DNA from: Nonomuraea sp. SYSU D8015
Lineage (GTDB): Bacteria > Actinomycetota > Actinomycetes > Streptosporangiales > Streptosporangiaceae
Assembly: GCF_008065375.1 (NCBI RefSeq)
Contig: NZ_VJYI01000024.1
Span: 62,001 to 126,000, forward strand
Direction: 5' to 3'
DNA: 64,000 nucleotides
A program made the translations under genes and the position numbers. A model generated the notes under the pieces. That model was not told the origin of the DNA. It did no database searches and was given only the letters and a program-made list of their open reading frames with translations. Below, piece by piece: positions 1 through 9,872 of this stretch (within the stretch, counting starts at the first letter, position 1; every line of letters starts with the position of its first letter).

Positions 1-98
1 ACGTCGCGGGCCCGGGCAGGATCGGCGCCGAGCATTCCGGCGACCTGCTCCACTCCCGGCTCTCCGAGCCGGTCGAGAAGCTCGTCCTGCAGCGTCAC
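1..98 (-). CDS. DUF937 family protein, N-terminal part (runs off the window)
   Basis: Only the first 32 codons are present. Reading leftward from GTG at 98, the product begins VTLQDELLDRLGEPGVEQVA, which resembles the start of DUF937 (YidB-like) proteins. That family consists of helical proteins of unknown function. A purine-rich Shine-Dalgarno (GGGGGAGAG) lies two bases before the GTG and supports this start, although most of it is buried in a 12-bp inverted repeat (see the entry at 100-129). The gene lies downstream of ftsH on the same strand, about 80 bases after its stop. The family call rests on a short stretch and is moderate. Confidence 0.55.
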   Translation of the reverse strand, partial: MTLQDELLDRLGEPGVEQVAGMLGADPARARD

Positions 99-99
99 G

Positions 100-129
100 G
101 CTCTCCCCCGATCCTCGTCGGGGGAGAGC
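100..129 (-). promoter_or_regulatory. Hairpin over the ribosome binding site of the DUF937 gene
   Basis: Positions 100-111 (GCTCTCCCCCGA) and 118-129 are perfect 12-bp inverted arms around a 6-base loop. On the minus-strand transcript the 3' arm contains the GGGGGAGAG Shine-Dalgarno of the GTG at 98. A folded transcript would hide the ribosome site. There is no U tract, so it is not a typical terminator. The regulatory role is inferred. Confidence 0.45.
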
Positions 130-181
130 TTCCCGATACTGCATCGAACCAATGCCCGGGTTGTACTAATTCTCGGAAAAA

Positions 182-2317
<2,136 letters not shown>

Positions 2318-2324
2318 GATCTTT

Positions 2325-3197
2325 CTAGCCTAGAACACGCACCCCTGAGACCACGCGGCTGATGTCACGCCACTGCTTTCGCTGCGAGTCAGGCACTGTG
2401 ACGAACGCCAGGCCGGGCTTGCTCATTCCCCCGTCCATGACGACGACGGCCGCGCGGGAGGTGCGCTTGCCGTAGGAGACGCGGTAGACGAGCATCCAGC
2501 CCCTCTTGACCGGCTGCGAGGCGAGCCAGCGGATCTTGGCGCCCTTGGGGTGGTGGTTGAGCGTCCAGCGGGCGGCCAGCAGCGCGGTGTCGCGAGGGGA
2601 GTCCTGCTCCATGGTCGGGAGCGGGCAGGTGACGAACAAGCCGCGCAGGCTGGTGCCGCGCTGCTTCGGCAGCACCTGTTTGGTGGTGAACGGCGCCGCC
2701 CCGTACGCCTTCCACGGCTTGGGGAGCTTGGGGACGGCCAGGCCGGTGCGCTTGTCCTTGACGATCCGCCGGGACGGGGAGCTCAGGCTCATACGCTTGA
2801 CCCCGCCGGTCAGCCGGGGGACGCGCGGGTCGGCGTACAGGGCCTCCATCGCCGTGTAGCCGGGCGCGAGCGACGCGCCGGGGTTCGGCTCGGCTCGCCC
2901 CGTCGGGGTTTCCGAGGGCGTGGGCGCGGGGCCGGACGAGGGCGGCGCGGCCGGCGGCGCGGTTACCGGCCGCGCGACGACCTCGTCCGGCTCCGACGAG
3001 AGCACCACGGCCAGCGTCACGGCGGCGACCACGACGGCCGACACCGCGGCGAGGCCCCGGTACACCACCCGCATCCGGAGATCCCCGATGCGGGAGCGTT
3101 TGGGCGGAGAAGTAAGGGCTCCAGGCCTGGGCGCGGTTCTCACTTGGGAACCCTTGATCACATCTTCCCCATCGAGCACGACGGGAGCGTACGACAT
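2325..3197 (-). CDS. Hypothetical single-pass membrane protein upstream of ftsH
   Basis: The gene encodes 290 residues if ATG 3197 is used. An upstream in-frame start would overlap the divergent DUF3616 gene, so I prefer 3197. A cytosolic N-terminus of about 45 residues is followed by one membrane helix (about 47-67, rich in A and V). A Pro/Thr/Ser-rich linker (about 75-115) then leads to a roughly 170-residue extracytoplasmic domain containing one Cys (VTCPLP). I recognise no family. The 7-base gap to ftsH suggests an operon, so it might be an FtsH partner or substrate adaptor, but nothing in the sequence shows this directly. Confidence 0.7.
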   Translation of the reverse strand: MSYAPVVLDGEDVIKGSQVRTAPRPGALTSPPKRSRIGDLRMRVVYRGLAAVSAVVVAAVTLAVVLSSEPDEVVARPVTAPPAAPPSSGPAPTPSETPTGRAEPNPGASLAPGYTAMEALYADPRVPRLTGGVKRMSLSSPSRRIVKDKRTGLAVPKLPKPWKAYGAAPFTTKQVLPKQRGTSLRGLFVTCPLPTMEQDSPRDTALLAARWTLNHHPKGAKIRWLASQPVKRGWMLVYRVSYGKRTSRAAVVVMDGGMSKPGLAFVTVPDSQRKQWRDISRVVSGVRVLG

Positions 3198-3241
3198 ATG
3201 GCGCCATTCCGCCCAGGAAGCAACCGAAGTGCAATCATGGC

Positions 3242-4213
3242 GTGGTGGAACAGGTGGAGCTGCGATTCGACCACGCGTCTCAAGCGTCGCAAACACATAC
3301 GAATCTCTCGGCGATCCGGCAGAGCGCGACCGGCCTCTGGGTCGCCGGCGACGAGACCGCCTCCTTCGAACATCTGACGTGGACGGGCGACCACTTCGGC
3401 GAGCAGCGCACGTTCCTGCTGGCCGACTACGTCGATCTCCCCGCGGGCCCGGAGGACGAGGCCGACATCGAGGGCATGGCCCGGGCGAACGGCTATCTGT
3501 GGCTGGTCGGCTCGCACAGCCTCAAACGCAAGCGCGTCAAGTCGAAGGACCCGGACAAGGCCGCCGACCGCCTGGCCACGGTGGTCAAGGAGGACAACCG
3601 CTTCATCCTGGCCCGGCTGCCGCTGAGCGACGAGGCCCCCGGGCCGGGGGCGATCCTTGCCGGCGGGCACGACCTCACCTCCTACCTGCGCGACGACCGG
3701 CACCTCGGGCCGTTCCTGGCGCTGCCGGGCAAGGACAACGGCTTCGACGTCGAGGGCATCGCCGTCGTGGCGGAGCGGGTCTACATCGGGCTGCGCGGCC
3801 CCGTGCTGCGGGGCTGGGCGGTGGTGCTGGAACTCGAGCTCCGGCGGCTCGACGACGCCGGCCGGCGGCGGCTGCGGATCCGCGAGCCGTACCGCAAGCA
3901 CTTCCTGGACCTGGGCGGGCTGGGCGTGCGGGACCTGTGCCCGGACGGCGACTCGCTGCTGCTGCTCACCGGGCCCACCATGGACCTCGACGGCCCGGTG
4001 CGGGTGATGCGCTGGCGGCCGGCCGAGCGGCAGGGCGTGGTGCCCGCCGACGAGCTGGAGACCGTGCTGGACCTGCCGTACGGCGTGGGCTGCGACCACC
4101 CCGAGGGGCTGGCGCGGCTGGAGGACGGCAGGCTCATGGTCGTGTACGACAGCCCGTCGCCCGCGCGGATCACCCCGGCGGGCGGCGTGCTGGCCGACGT
4201 GTTCACGATCTAG
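3242..4213 (+). CDS. DUF3616 domain protein
   Basis: A 323-residue protein starting with GTG at 3242, divergent from the membrane-protein gene. It has the signature of DUF3616: DEADIEGMARANGYLWLVGS followed by a basic stretch (SLKRKRVKSK), then a repeated beta-rich pattern and GCDHPEGLARLEDGRLMVVY near the C-terminus. This resembles a beta-propeller. The biochemical function of the family is unknown. No signal peptide is seen, so it is probably cytosolic. Divergent promoters must share the 44 bases between 3197 and 3242. Confidence 0.75.
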   Translation: MVEQVELRFDHASQASQTHTNLSAIRQSATGLWVAGDETASFEHLTWTGDHFGEQRTFLLADYVDLPAGPEDEADIEGMARANGYLWLVGSHSLKRKRVKSKDPDKAADRLATVVKEDNRFILARLPLSDEAPGPGAILAGGHDLTSYLRDDRHLGPFLALPGKDNGFDVEGIAVVAERVYIGLRGPVLRGWAVVLELELRRLDDAGRRRLRIREPYRKHFLDLGGLGVRDLCPDGDSLLLLTGPTMDLDGPVRVMRWRPAERQGVVPADELETVLDLPYGVGCDHPEGLARLEDGRLMVVYDSPSPARITPAGGVLADVFTI

Positions 4214-4231
4214 CGACCCGCCCGCGGCAGG

Positions 4232-4885
4232 TCACGACCTGGCGACCCGCCCATGGAGCCAGGGCGCCTCCGCGACGAAGGTGCACGAACCCGGCTCGAT
4301 CTCGGTGAACCCGGCGTCGCGCACCACGGGCAGCCCCGCGGCCACCTTCGCGTCGAAGTCCTCGGCGGAGGCCGTACGCACCGAGACGGCCAGGCCGTTC
4401 GCGCGCCAGACCGCCCGCTCGGCGGGGTCGCTGGCCCACCAGGCGAGCTGGGCGGCATGCCCGGCCTGCGCCATCGCCTTGCCCGCCGACATGGCCAGCG
4501 CGGGGTTGGCCCACAGGATCGGCGGCTCGGCGGGCGGGAGCTCACCGGTGTCGGCCAGCTCAGTGCCTCCCACCTGAAGCCGCGCGAGATCCCTGGGCCA
4601 GTCGTCGAGCGGCACGGGCGGGTACACGCGCACCTCGGCCGTGCGGTGCTCGACCGTGCGTCCGGGCAGCGCGATCGCCCGCCGCCACTCGGCGCCCCTG
4701 GCCCGGCGCACGACCTTGCGGATCTTGCCGGTGGCCTGCCAGGCGTGCACCTCGGCCGTCCACTCCCCCGGGTCGTCCAGCAGGGTCAGCACGGCCATGG
4801 CGGCGGCCTCCAGGGCATCGGTGCGTTCGGGGGGCGTGGCCCGCTCGATCCTGACCACGAGCGGCAGCACATAGAGCTCATTCAC
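4232..4885 (-). CDS. Pth2-type peptidyl-tRNA hydrolase-like protein
   Basis: The C-terminal 90 residues carry the Pth2 pattern: MSAGKAMAQAGHAAQLAWW, then AGLPVVRDAGFTEIEPGS and a final beta strand. Pth2 enzymes release tRNA from prematurely dropped peptidyl-tRNA. The N-terminal 110 residues are an actinobacterial extension that I cannot assign. I chose GTG 4885 (217 residues) because GGAAGAG sits just before it. ATG 4912 is possible but falls inside an 18-bp inverted repeat and lacks a ribosome site. The upstream MFS gene ends 32 bases before ATG 4912 and 59 before GTG 4885 on the same strand, so the two may be co-transcribed. Confidence 0.7.
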   Translation of the reverse strand: MNELYVLPLVVRIERATPPERTDALEAAAMAVLTLLDDPGEWTAEVHAWQATGKIRKVVRRARGAEWRRAIALPGRTVEHRTAEVRVYPPVPLDDWPRDLARLQVGGTELADTGELPPAEPPILWANPALAMSAGKAMAQAGHAAQLAWWASDPAERAVWRANGLAVSVRTASAEDFDAKVAAGLPVVRDAGFTEIEPGSCTFVAEAPWLHGRVARS

Positions 4886-4892
4886 TGACTCT

Positions 4893-4987
4893 TCCGAATA
4901 AGAAATCTGCACAATCAGCCTGCCGCCCTACTCTCTGTCCTGGTTCAGACCATAGCGGCAGTCTGCTTGGCAGATTTCTTATTCGGA
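4893..4987. repeat. 18-bp perfect inverted repeat linking the MFS tail and the pth2 head
   Basis: TCCGAATAAGAAATCTGC at 4893-4910 is repeated in exact reverse complement at 4970-4987, 59 bases apart. The motif is strikingly AT-rich for this genome. One arm encodes part of the MFS C-terminus. The other lies directly before the preferred pth2 start. It can form a long-loop hairpin in the mRNA or act as paired protein-binding sites. Its function is unknown. Confidence 0.75.
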
Positions 4988-6240
4988 TGCCCGATGGCCA
5001 AGGACATCCCGGCGGCGAGGAGGCAGAGGGCGCCTGCGCCGTACCAGGCGAGGTCGTAGGCGCCCAGGTGGTCGCGGGTGAGACCGGCGCCGACGGCGGC
5101 GATTGCGGCCCCCACCTGGTGCGAGCCGAACACCCACCCGAACACCACGGCCCCGTCGGCACCGTAGATGCGCCGGCACAGCGCCACCGTCGGCGGCACG
5201 GTCGCCACCCAGTCCAGCCCGTAGAAGACGATGAAGATCAGCATGCTGGGCTCGGTCGTGGCCGCGAACAGCCCGGGCAGCACCATCAGCGAGAGCCCGC
5301 GCAGCCCGTAGTAGACACCGAGCAGCACCTTGGGGTCGATCCGGTCGCTGAGCCAGCCGGAGGCGACCGTGCCCACGATGTCGAAGATCCCGATGACCGC
5401 CAGCAGCGAAGCGGCGACGGGCTCGGCCATGCCGTGGTCGTGCGCGGCGGGGATGAAGTGGGTGCCGACCAGCCCGTTCGTACTCATCCCGCAGATCGCG
5501 AAGCCGCCCGCGAGCAGCCAGAACGGCCGCGTCCTGGCCGCCCGGCCCAGCACGGTGACGGCCCTGACGGCCGCGTTGCCCTTGGCCGGCTCGGTACGGA
5601 CCGCGCCGGGTTCCGCCCCCAGGGCGGTCGTGCCGACATCCTCCGGATGGTCGCGCAGCAGCCACCACACGAACGGCACCACGGCCAGCGCCGACCCCGC
5701 CACGGCCAGCGAGGCGAAGCGCCACCCCGGCCCCTCGGCGAGATGGGCGAGCACGGGCAGGAAGATCAGCTGCCCGGTGGCGCCGGCCGCGGTGAGGACG
5801 CCGGTGACCAGGCCGCGGTGCCGGACGAACCACCGGTCGACCACGGTCGCGGCGAACACCAGCGCCATCGATCCGGTCCCCAGCCCCACGAAGACGCCCC
5901 AGAGCAGGAGCAGCTGCCAGCTCGCGGTCATCATCACGGTGAGCCCGCTGCCCGCGGCGATCAGCAGCAGGGCGAGCGCGACCACGCGGCGCATGCCGAA
6001 GCGGTCCATCAACGCGGCGGCGAACGGCGCGGTCAGGCCGTAGAGCACCAGGTTGATCGACACGGCCAGCGAGATCGTTCCGGTGGACCAGCCGAACTCC
6101 TCCTGGAGCGGGGTGATCAGCACGCCGGGGGTGGCGCGGAACCCGGCGGCGCCGAGGATCGCCACGAAGGCGACGGCCGCCACGAACCAGGCCCTGTGCA
6201 GCCTGCGGCGGGTGGTGCTTGCGGTGGTGCTCAACGACAT
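4945..6240 (-). CDS. Major facilitator superfamily transporter
   Basis: A 431-residue integral membrane protein with about 12 hydrophobic helices in two six-helix halves. The half-1 loop between helices 2 and 3 carries the MFS signature region (ALMDRFGMRRVVALAL), and the equivalent loop in half 2 is GWLSDRIDPKVLLG. The overall pattern (LITPLQEEFGWSTGTISLAVSIN) resembles the monocarboxylate/oxalate-formate-type MFS branch. The substrate cannot be told from sequence. It is divergent from the GlxA-type regulator, 71 bases away, which is a plausible controller. Confidence 0.88.
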   Translation of the reverse strand: MSLSTTASTTRRRLHRAWFVAAVAFVAILGAAGFRATPGVLITPLQEEFGWSTGTISLAVSINLVLYGLTAPFAAALMDRFGMRRVVALALLLIAAGSGLTVMMTASWQLLLLWGVFVGLGTGSMALVFAATVVDRWFVRHRGLVTGVLTAAGATGQLIFLPVLAHLAEGPGWRFASLAVAGSALAVVPFVWWLLRDHPEDVGTTALGAEPGAVRTEPAKGNAAVRAVTVLGRAARTRPFWLLAGGFAICGMSTNGLVGTHFIPAAHDHGMAEPVAASLLAVIGIFDIVGTVASGWLSDRIDPKVLLGVYYGLRGLSLMVLPGLFAATTEPSMLIFIVFYGLDWVATVPPTVALCRRIYGADGAVVFGWVFGSHQVGAAIAAVGAGLTRDHLGAYDLAWYGAGALCLLAAGMSLAIGHPNKKSAKQTAAMV

Positions 6241-6311
6241 GCGTCAATCCTGGGTTATCTCCTTACACGCCCACGAGTGGCCAGGAAGCCAATATGTGAA
6301 AAAATCCGGCC

Positions 6312-7289
6312 ATGACCCATCGCATCGCCATCGTGGTGCTCAACCACTTCGCCCCGATGGACCTCGGCGTACCGGGCCAGGTGTTCTGGGCGGCCGAGAC
6401 GCCGGACGGCGAGAAGCTGTACGAGGTGGTGACCTGTTCCGAGGGCCGCCGTCCCGTCCGCTGCGCGGCCGGCTACAGCGTCCTGCCCGACCACGACCTC
6501 GACGTGCTCGACACGGCCGACACGGTCCTGGTGCCCGGCATCCACGCCGGCCGGGCGATGAAGGACGGCACGATCTCGGACACGCTGCGCGCGGCGCTGC
6601 AGGACCGGCCGCGGACGATGTCGATCTGCACGGGGTCGTTCGTACTGGCCGCCGCGGGCCTGCTCGACGGACGCCCGGCCACCACGCACTGGCGCGAGGC
6701 TTCCCGCTTCGCGCTGCTGTTCCCGCAGGTGAAGCTGGATCCCGACGTGCTGTTCGTGGACGACGGCGACGTGCTGACCTCGGCCGGGGTGGCGGCCGGG
6801 CTGGACCTGTGCCTGCACGTGGTCAGGCGCGACCACGGCAGCGAGGTGGCCAACCGCGCGGCCCGCCGCTGCGTCATGCCGCCGTGGCGGGAGGGCGGCC
6901 AGGCCCAGTACGTCGAGCGGCCCCTGCCCGACCCGGCCGCGGGCGGCACGGCGGCCACGCGCGAGTGGATGCTCGCCCACCTCGACGCCCCGCTCGACCT
7001 GAGCGCGCTGGCCGAGCACGCCCGCATGAGCGTGCGCACGTTCACCCGGCGCTTCCGCGAGGAGACCGGCGTGAGCCCGGCCAAGTGGCTGACCGCGCAG
7101 CGGGTGCAGCACGCCAGGCATCTGCTGGAGACGACGGACCTCGGGGTCGAGGAGGTGGCCCGGCGGGCGGGCTTCGGCACGGCCGTCTCGCTGCGGCAAC
7201 ACCTGCACGCGGCGGTGGGCGTGGCGCCCCTGGCCTACCGGAACACCTTCCGCGGCATGGATTCGCGAGATTTGTCGCGATCGCGGTAG
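6312..7289 (+). CDS. GlxA-family regulator (DJ-1/PfpI domain plus AraC helix-turn-helix)
   Basis: A 325-residue transcriptional regulator. Residues 1-180 or so form a DJ-1/PfpI-like amidotransferase fold with the nucleophile-elbow region SICTGSFVLAAAGLLDGRPA. Residues 215-315 are an AraC-type double helix-turn-helix (LSALAEHARMSVRTFTRRFREE, then EEVARRAGFGTAVSLRQHLH). Family members sense small metabolites and usually activate neighbouring genes. The divergently transcribed MFS gene is the obvious candidate target. No clear ribosome site precedes ATG 6312, which may be leaderless or weakly translated. Confidence 0.88.
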   Translation: MTHRIAIVVLNHFAPMDLGVPGQVFWAAETPDGEKLYEVVTCSEGRRPVRCAAGYSVLPDHDLDVLDTADTVLVPGIHAGRAMKDGTISDTLRAALQDRPRTMSICTGSFVLAAAGLLDGRPATTHWREASRFALLFPQVKLDPDVLFVDDGDVLTSAGVAAGLDLCLHVVRRDHGSEVANRAARRCVMPPWREGGQAQYVERPLPDPAAGGTAATREWMLAHLDAPLDLSALAEHARMSVRTFTRRFREETGVSPAKWLTAQRVQHARHLLETTDLGVEEVARRAGFGTAVSLRQHLHAAVGVAPLAYRNTFRGMDSRDLSRSR

Positions 7290-7338
7290 ACCGCCCCTAC
7301 AATCGGCGCGAGGAAGATCGTCTAGGAGAGGTCGTCAC

Positions 7339-8166
7339 ATGACCGAGGCGGACCGCGTACCCGCGGGGATCAACCCGAACGTGCCGAGCGTCGCCCGCAT
7401 GTACGACTACTATCTGGGAGGCCGCGACAACTTCGCCGCCGACCGCGAGGCGGCCGAGAAGATGATCGAGCTCGGCCGGCAGATGGGCAACGACGCCCGC
7501 GAGATCGCCCTGGCCAACCGGGGCTTCCTCGGCCGGGCGGTCCGCATGCTCGCCGAGGCGGGCGTGCGTCAGTTCCTCGACATCGGCGCCGGGCTGCCCA
7601 CTCAGGACAACGTGCACCAGGTGGCCCGACGGCACGGTCCGGGCTCCCGCGTCGTGTACGTGGACAACGACCCGGTCGTCCTGACCCACGCCCGCGCGCT
7701 GCTGGCCAGGGAGCCCGACGTGCTGGCCATGGAGGGCGACCTCAGGGACCCCGTGGCCATCCTGGACGACCCGCGCGTCACCGGGCACCTCGACCTCGGC
7801 GAGCCGTTCGCGGTGCTGCTGGTGGCGGTGCTGCACTTCGTCCCCGACGACGCCGAGGCCGCCCAGATCGTGGCCCTCATCCGCGAGCGGCTGCGGCCGG
7901 GCGGCTATCTGGTGCTGTCTCACCTGTACGCGGGCGACGCCACGGCCCACGAGACCGAGACCGGCCGGCAGGTCTACCGGAACACCTCCTCCGGCGGCCT
8001 GGCCAGCCGCGGCTACGCCGACATCGTCTCCTACTTCGACGGCCTCGACCTGCTCGGCCCCGGCGTGGTGCCGGTGGCCGACTGGACGCCCGACGCCTCC
8101 CCCGACGGCTCGTACGACCTCGTCAAGTCCGGCATCCTGGCCGGCGTGGGCCGGGTCAAGGGATAG
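7339..8166 (+). CDS. DUF574-type SAM-dependent methyltransferase
   Basis: A 275-residue protein of the actinomycete-specific DUF574 methyltransferase family. The N-terminal signature NVPSVARMYDYYLGGRDNFAADR is followed by the SAM-binding loop FLDIGAGLPTQDNVHQVAR and the acidic VVYVDNDPVV. The GGYLVLSHLY segment is typical of the C-terminal half. AGGAGAG lies 10 bases before ATG 7339. The substrate is unknown. Families of these genes are numerous in Streptomyces and Streptosporangiales. No obvious functional link to its neighbours. Confidence 0.9.
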   Translation: MTEADRVPAGINPNVPSVARMYDYYLGGRDNFAADREAAEKMIELGRQMGNDAREIALANRGFLGRAVRMLAEAGVRQFLDIGAGLPTQDNVHQVARRHGPGSRVVYVDNDPVVLTHARALLAREPDVLAMEGDLRDPVAILDDPRVTGHLDLGEPFAVLLVAVLHFVPDDAEAAQIVALIRERLRPGGYLVLSHLYAGDATAHETETGRQVYRNTSSGGLASRGYADIVSYFDGLDLLGPGVVPVADWTPDASPDGSYDLVKSGILAGVGRVKG

Positions 8167-8167
8167 A

Positions 8168-8500
8168 TCACCTTTTGTCAGGCGCGAAAGGCACGCCCGC
8201 CGCCCGCGCCCCGACCAGCATGACCAGCGCCTCTCCCAGCAGCCCGACGCCTATCGACGGCGGCATGGACCTGGCCTCGGCATGCATTCCGCCCATGACG
8301 GCCGGCGCCCCCGCACCGAGGCTCACGGCGACCCGAGCGCGCCGAAGGCCACGCCGAGCACGACCGTCACGGCCGGCCACACCACGTCCGGCGTCGACAG
8401 GTTCCCCTTGCGGCAGGCCGTGGCCGCCGATCGCGACCAGCACGACCGGCGGCGCGTACACGTCCTTGGCGAGCCGTCCATCGGCTCCGTCAGGCCCACC
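8168..8500 (-). pseudogene. Decayed small membrane-protein gene
   Basis: Between 8167 and 8768 no intact gene is convincing. On the minus strand, protein-like hydrophobic stretches alternate between two frames: DVYAPPVVLVAIGGHGLPQ, then in the next frame TPDVVWPAVTVVLGVAFGAL, then back in the first frame MPPSIGVGLLGEALVMLVGA, ending with a stop at 8168. Joining them needs two frameshifts near 8405 and 8335 and gives a three-helix membrane protein. I cannot name the family. The remaining part, 8501-8753, holds nothing I can support. Confidence 0.4.
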
Positions 8501-8753
8501 GCCGGCCGCGCGGGACCACGGCTCGCGGGCGCAGGGCGCCGAGGGGATGCCGGCGGAGCTGCTGCCACTGGACGAGCGGCGGCGGGACGGGGCCACGGTG
8601 TGGCCGGCGTTCACGACGGCCGCCGCACCCGGACGCTACGCCGCCACCTCGAAACGCTCGTCGAGCCGCCCGGCCAGGGCCGTGCCGATCGTCCGACGCG
8701 CCGGCCCGGGCCACGCGGCGCCAGCCTGTCTCACGGGCGAGGGTGTGCGCGGG

Positions 8754-8760
8754 CGTTAGA
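8754..8760 (+). promoter_or_regulatory. CGTTAGA motif before the CGNR gene
   Basis: CGTTAGA lies 8 bases before the ATG of the CGNR protein. The same heptamer or its complement recurs three times before the next gene (9345-9351, 9383-9389, 9408-9414). It may be a shared operator or a -10-like element. Inferred only. Confidence 0.35.
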
Positions 8761-8768
8761 TTGAGGGA

Positions 8769-9338
8769 ATGTCCCTGACCCTTGAATTCGTCAGCACGAT
8801 CAGGGCTGAGCGGTCCGGATTGGTCGATCTCTTGTCCGACGCCGACGGCATGACCTCCTGGATCCGCGAGCACGCGGCCGAGCTCGACGTCGATCCCGGC
8901 TTCACCGCCACGGAGGAGCTGCGCGAGGAGACCGTGCGCCTGCGCCAGGCCGTACGCGCGCTCTTCGCCCGCGCCGTGTCCCCGGACCCGCCGAGCCGGG
9001 CGGACGCGACGGCCCTGCCCGGCTTCGCGGAGTCGCTGGCCCTGGTCAACTCCTCCGCCCTGGCCGCCCCCCGGGCCCCGCAGCTGTCCTGGGACGGGGA
9101 GCCGGCCCTCGTCGCCGTCCCCGCCGTACGGGCCGAGCCGTCCGTAAGGGTGCGGGGCGCGCTCGCGAGGGCGGCGGTGGAGTTCCTGGCGGGGCCTGAG
9201 CGGGCGCAGCTGCGTACCTGCCAGGCGCCGCGCTGCGTGCTCTATTTCGTGAAGGAACACCCACGTCAGGAGTGGTGCTCGACGGCCTGCGGCAACCGCG
9301 CGAGGGCAGCCAGGCACTACCGGGAGCACAAGAAGTGA
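8769..9338 (+). CDS. CGNR zinc-finger protein (ABATE domain)
   Basis: A 189-residue protein with an N-terminal ABATE-like domain (stress-associated, function unsettled) and a C-terminal CGNR zinc finger: CQAPRCVLYFVK, then EWCSTACGNRARAARHY, giving four Cys in two pairs. Such proteins are thought to be DNA-binding regulators. GAGGGA stands just before ATG 8769. A TCTAACG/CGTTAGA motif occurs before this gene and before the next (VOC) gene, which makes a common binding site plausible. Product role is inferred from the domain only. Confidence 0.88.
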   Translation: MSLTLEFVSTIRAERSGLVDLLSDADGMTSWIREHAAELDVDPGFTATEELREETVRLRQAVRALFARAVSPDPPSRADATALPGFAESLALVNSSALAAPRAPQLSWDGEPALVAVPAVRAEPSVRVRGALARAAVEFLAGPERAQLRTCQAPRCVLYFVKEHPRQEWCSTACGNRARAARHYREHKK

Positions 9339-9344
9339 CCCAAA

Positions 9345-9414
9345 TCTAACGCGAAAGCAGTCGATTTGCCGTTATATTGCTGTCTAACGGCTGATCGGCC
9401 GTGCATCCGTTAGA
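9345..9414. promoter_or_regulatory. TCTAACG sites before the VOC gene
   Basis: TCTAACG occurs at 9345-9351. TCTAACGG at 9383-9390 and CCGTTAGA at 9407-9414 form an 8-bp inverted repeat with a 16-base spacer. GTTATATTGC at 9371-9380 may contribute a -10 element. The gene downstream starts at 9429. The arrangement looks like an operator for the adjacent CGNR regulator. Confidence 0.4.
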
Positions 9415-9428
9415 TGAGGAGTGCTGGG

Positions 9429-9872
9429 ATGTCATTCCAGACCGGGCACATCGGGCTCAACGTCACCGATCTCGACCAGTCCAAAGAGTTCTACCAGCGC
9501 GTTTTCGGCTTCACCACGGCCGGCGAGTCGCAGCAGGACGGGCGGCGCTACGTGTTCCTGGCGCAGGACGGCACGCTGGTGCTGACCCTCTGGCAGCAGA
9601 GCGAGGGCCGCTTCGCCACCGGCCTCCCAGGGCTGCACCACCTGTCGTTCCAGGTCGCCGACCTTGAGGCGGTGCGCAAGGCGGAGGCGGTCATCAGGGA
9701 GATCGGGGCGACGCTGCACCACGACGGCGTCGTGCCGCACGGTGAGGGCGCCTCCTCGGGCGGCGTGTTCTTCGAGGACCCCGACGGCATCCGGCTGGAG
9801 ATCTACGCCCCGGACGGCGCCGGCGACCGCCCCGCGCCCACATCCGGCGCGCCGACCTGCGGGTTCTTCTAA
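9429..9872 (+). CDS. VOC-family (glyoxalase/dioxygenase fold) protein
   Basis: A 147-residue protein with the paired beta-alpha-beta-beta-beta modules of the vicinal oxygen chelate fold. Metal-ligand positions look intact: His in GHIGLNVTDLDQSKEFY, His in LPGLHHLSFQVADLE and Glu in DPDGIRLEIYAP. I chose ATG 9429, which is preceded by GAGGAG, over an earlier in-frame GTG/ATG. It overlaps the next gene by one base (TAATG), so the two are coupled. The substrate cannot be predicted. Small VOC proteins include fosfomycin- and bleomycin-type resistance proteins, lyases and dioxygenases. Confidence 0.85.
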   Translation: MSFQTGHIGLNVTDLDQSKEFYQRVFGFTTAGESQQDGRRYVFLAQDGTLVLTLWQQSEGRFATGLPGLHHLSFQVADLEAVRKAEAVIREIGATLHHDGVVPHGEGASSGGVFFEDPDGIRLEIYAPDGAGDRPAPTSGAPTCGFF

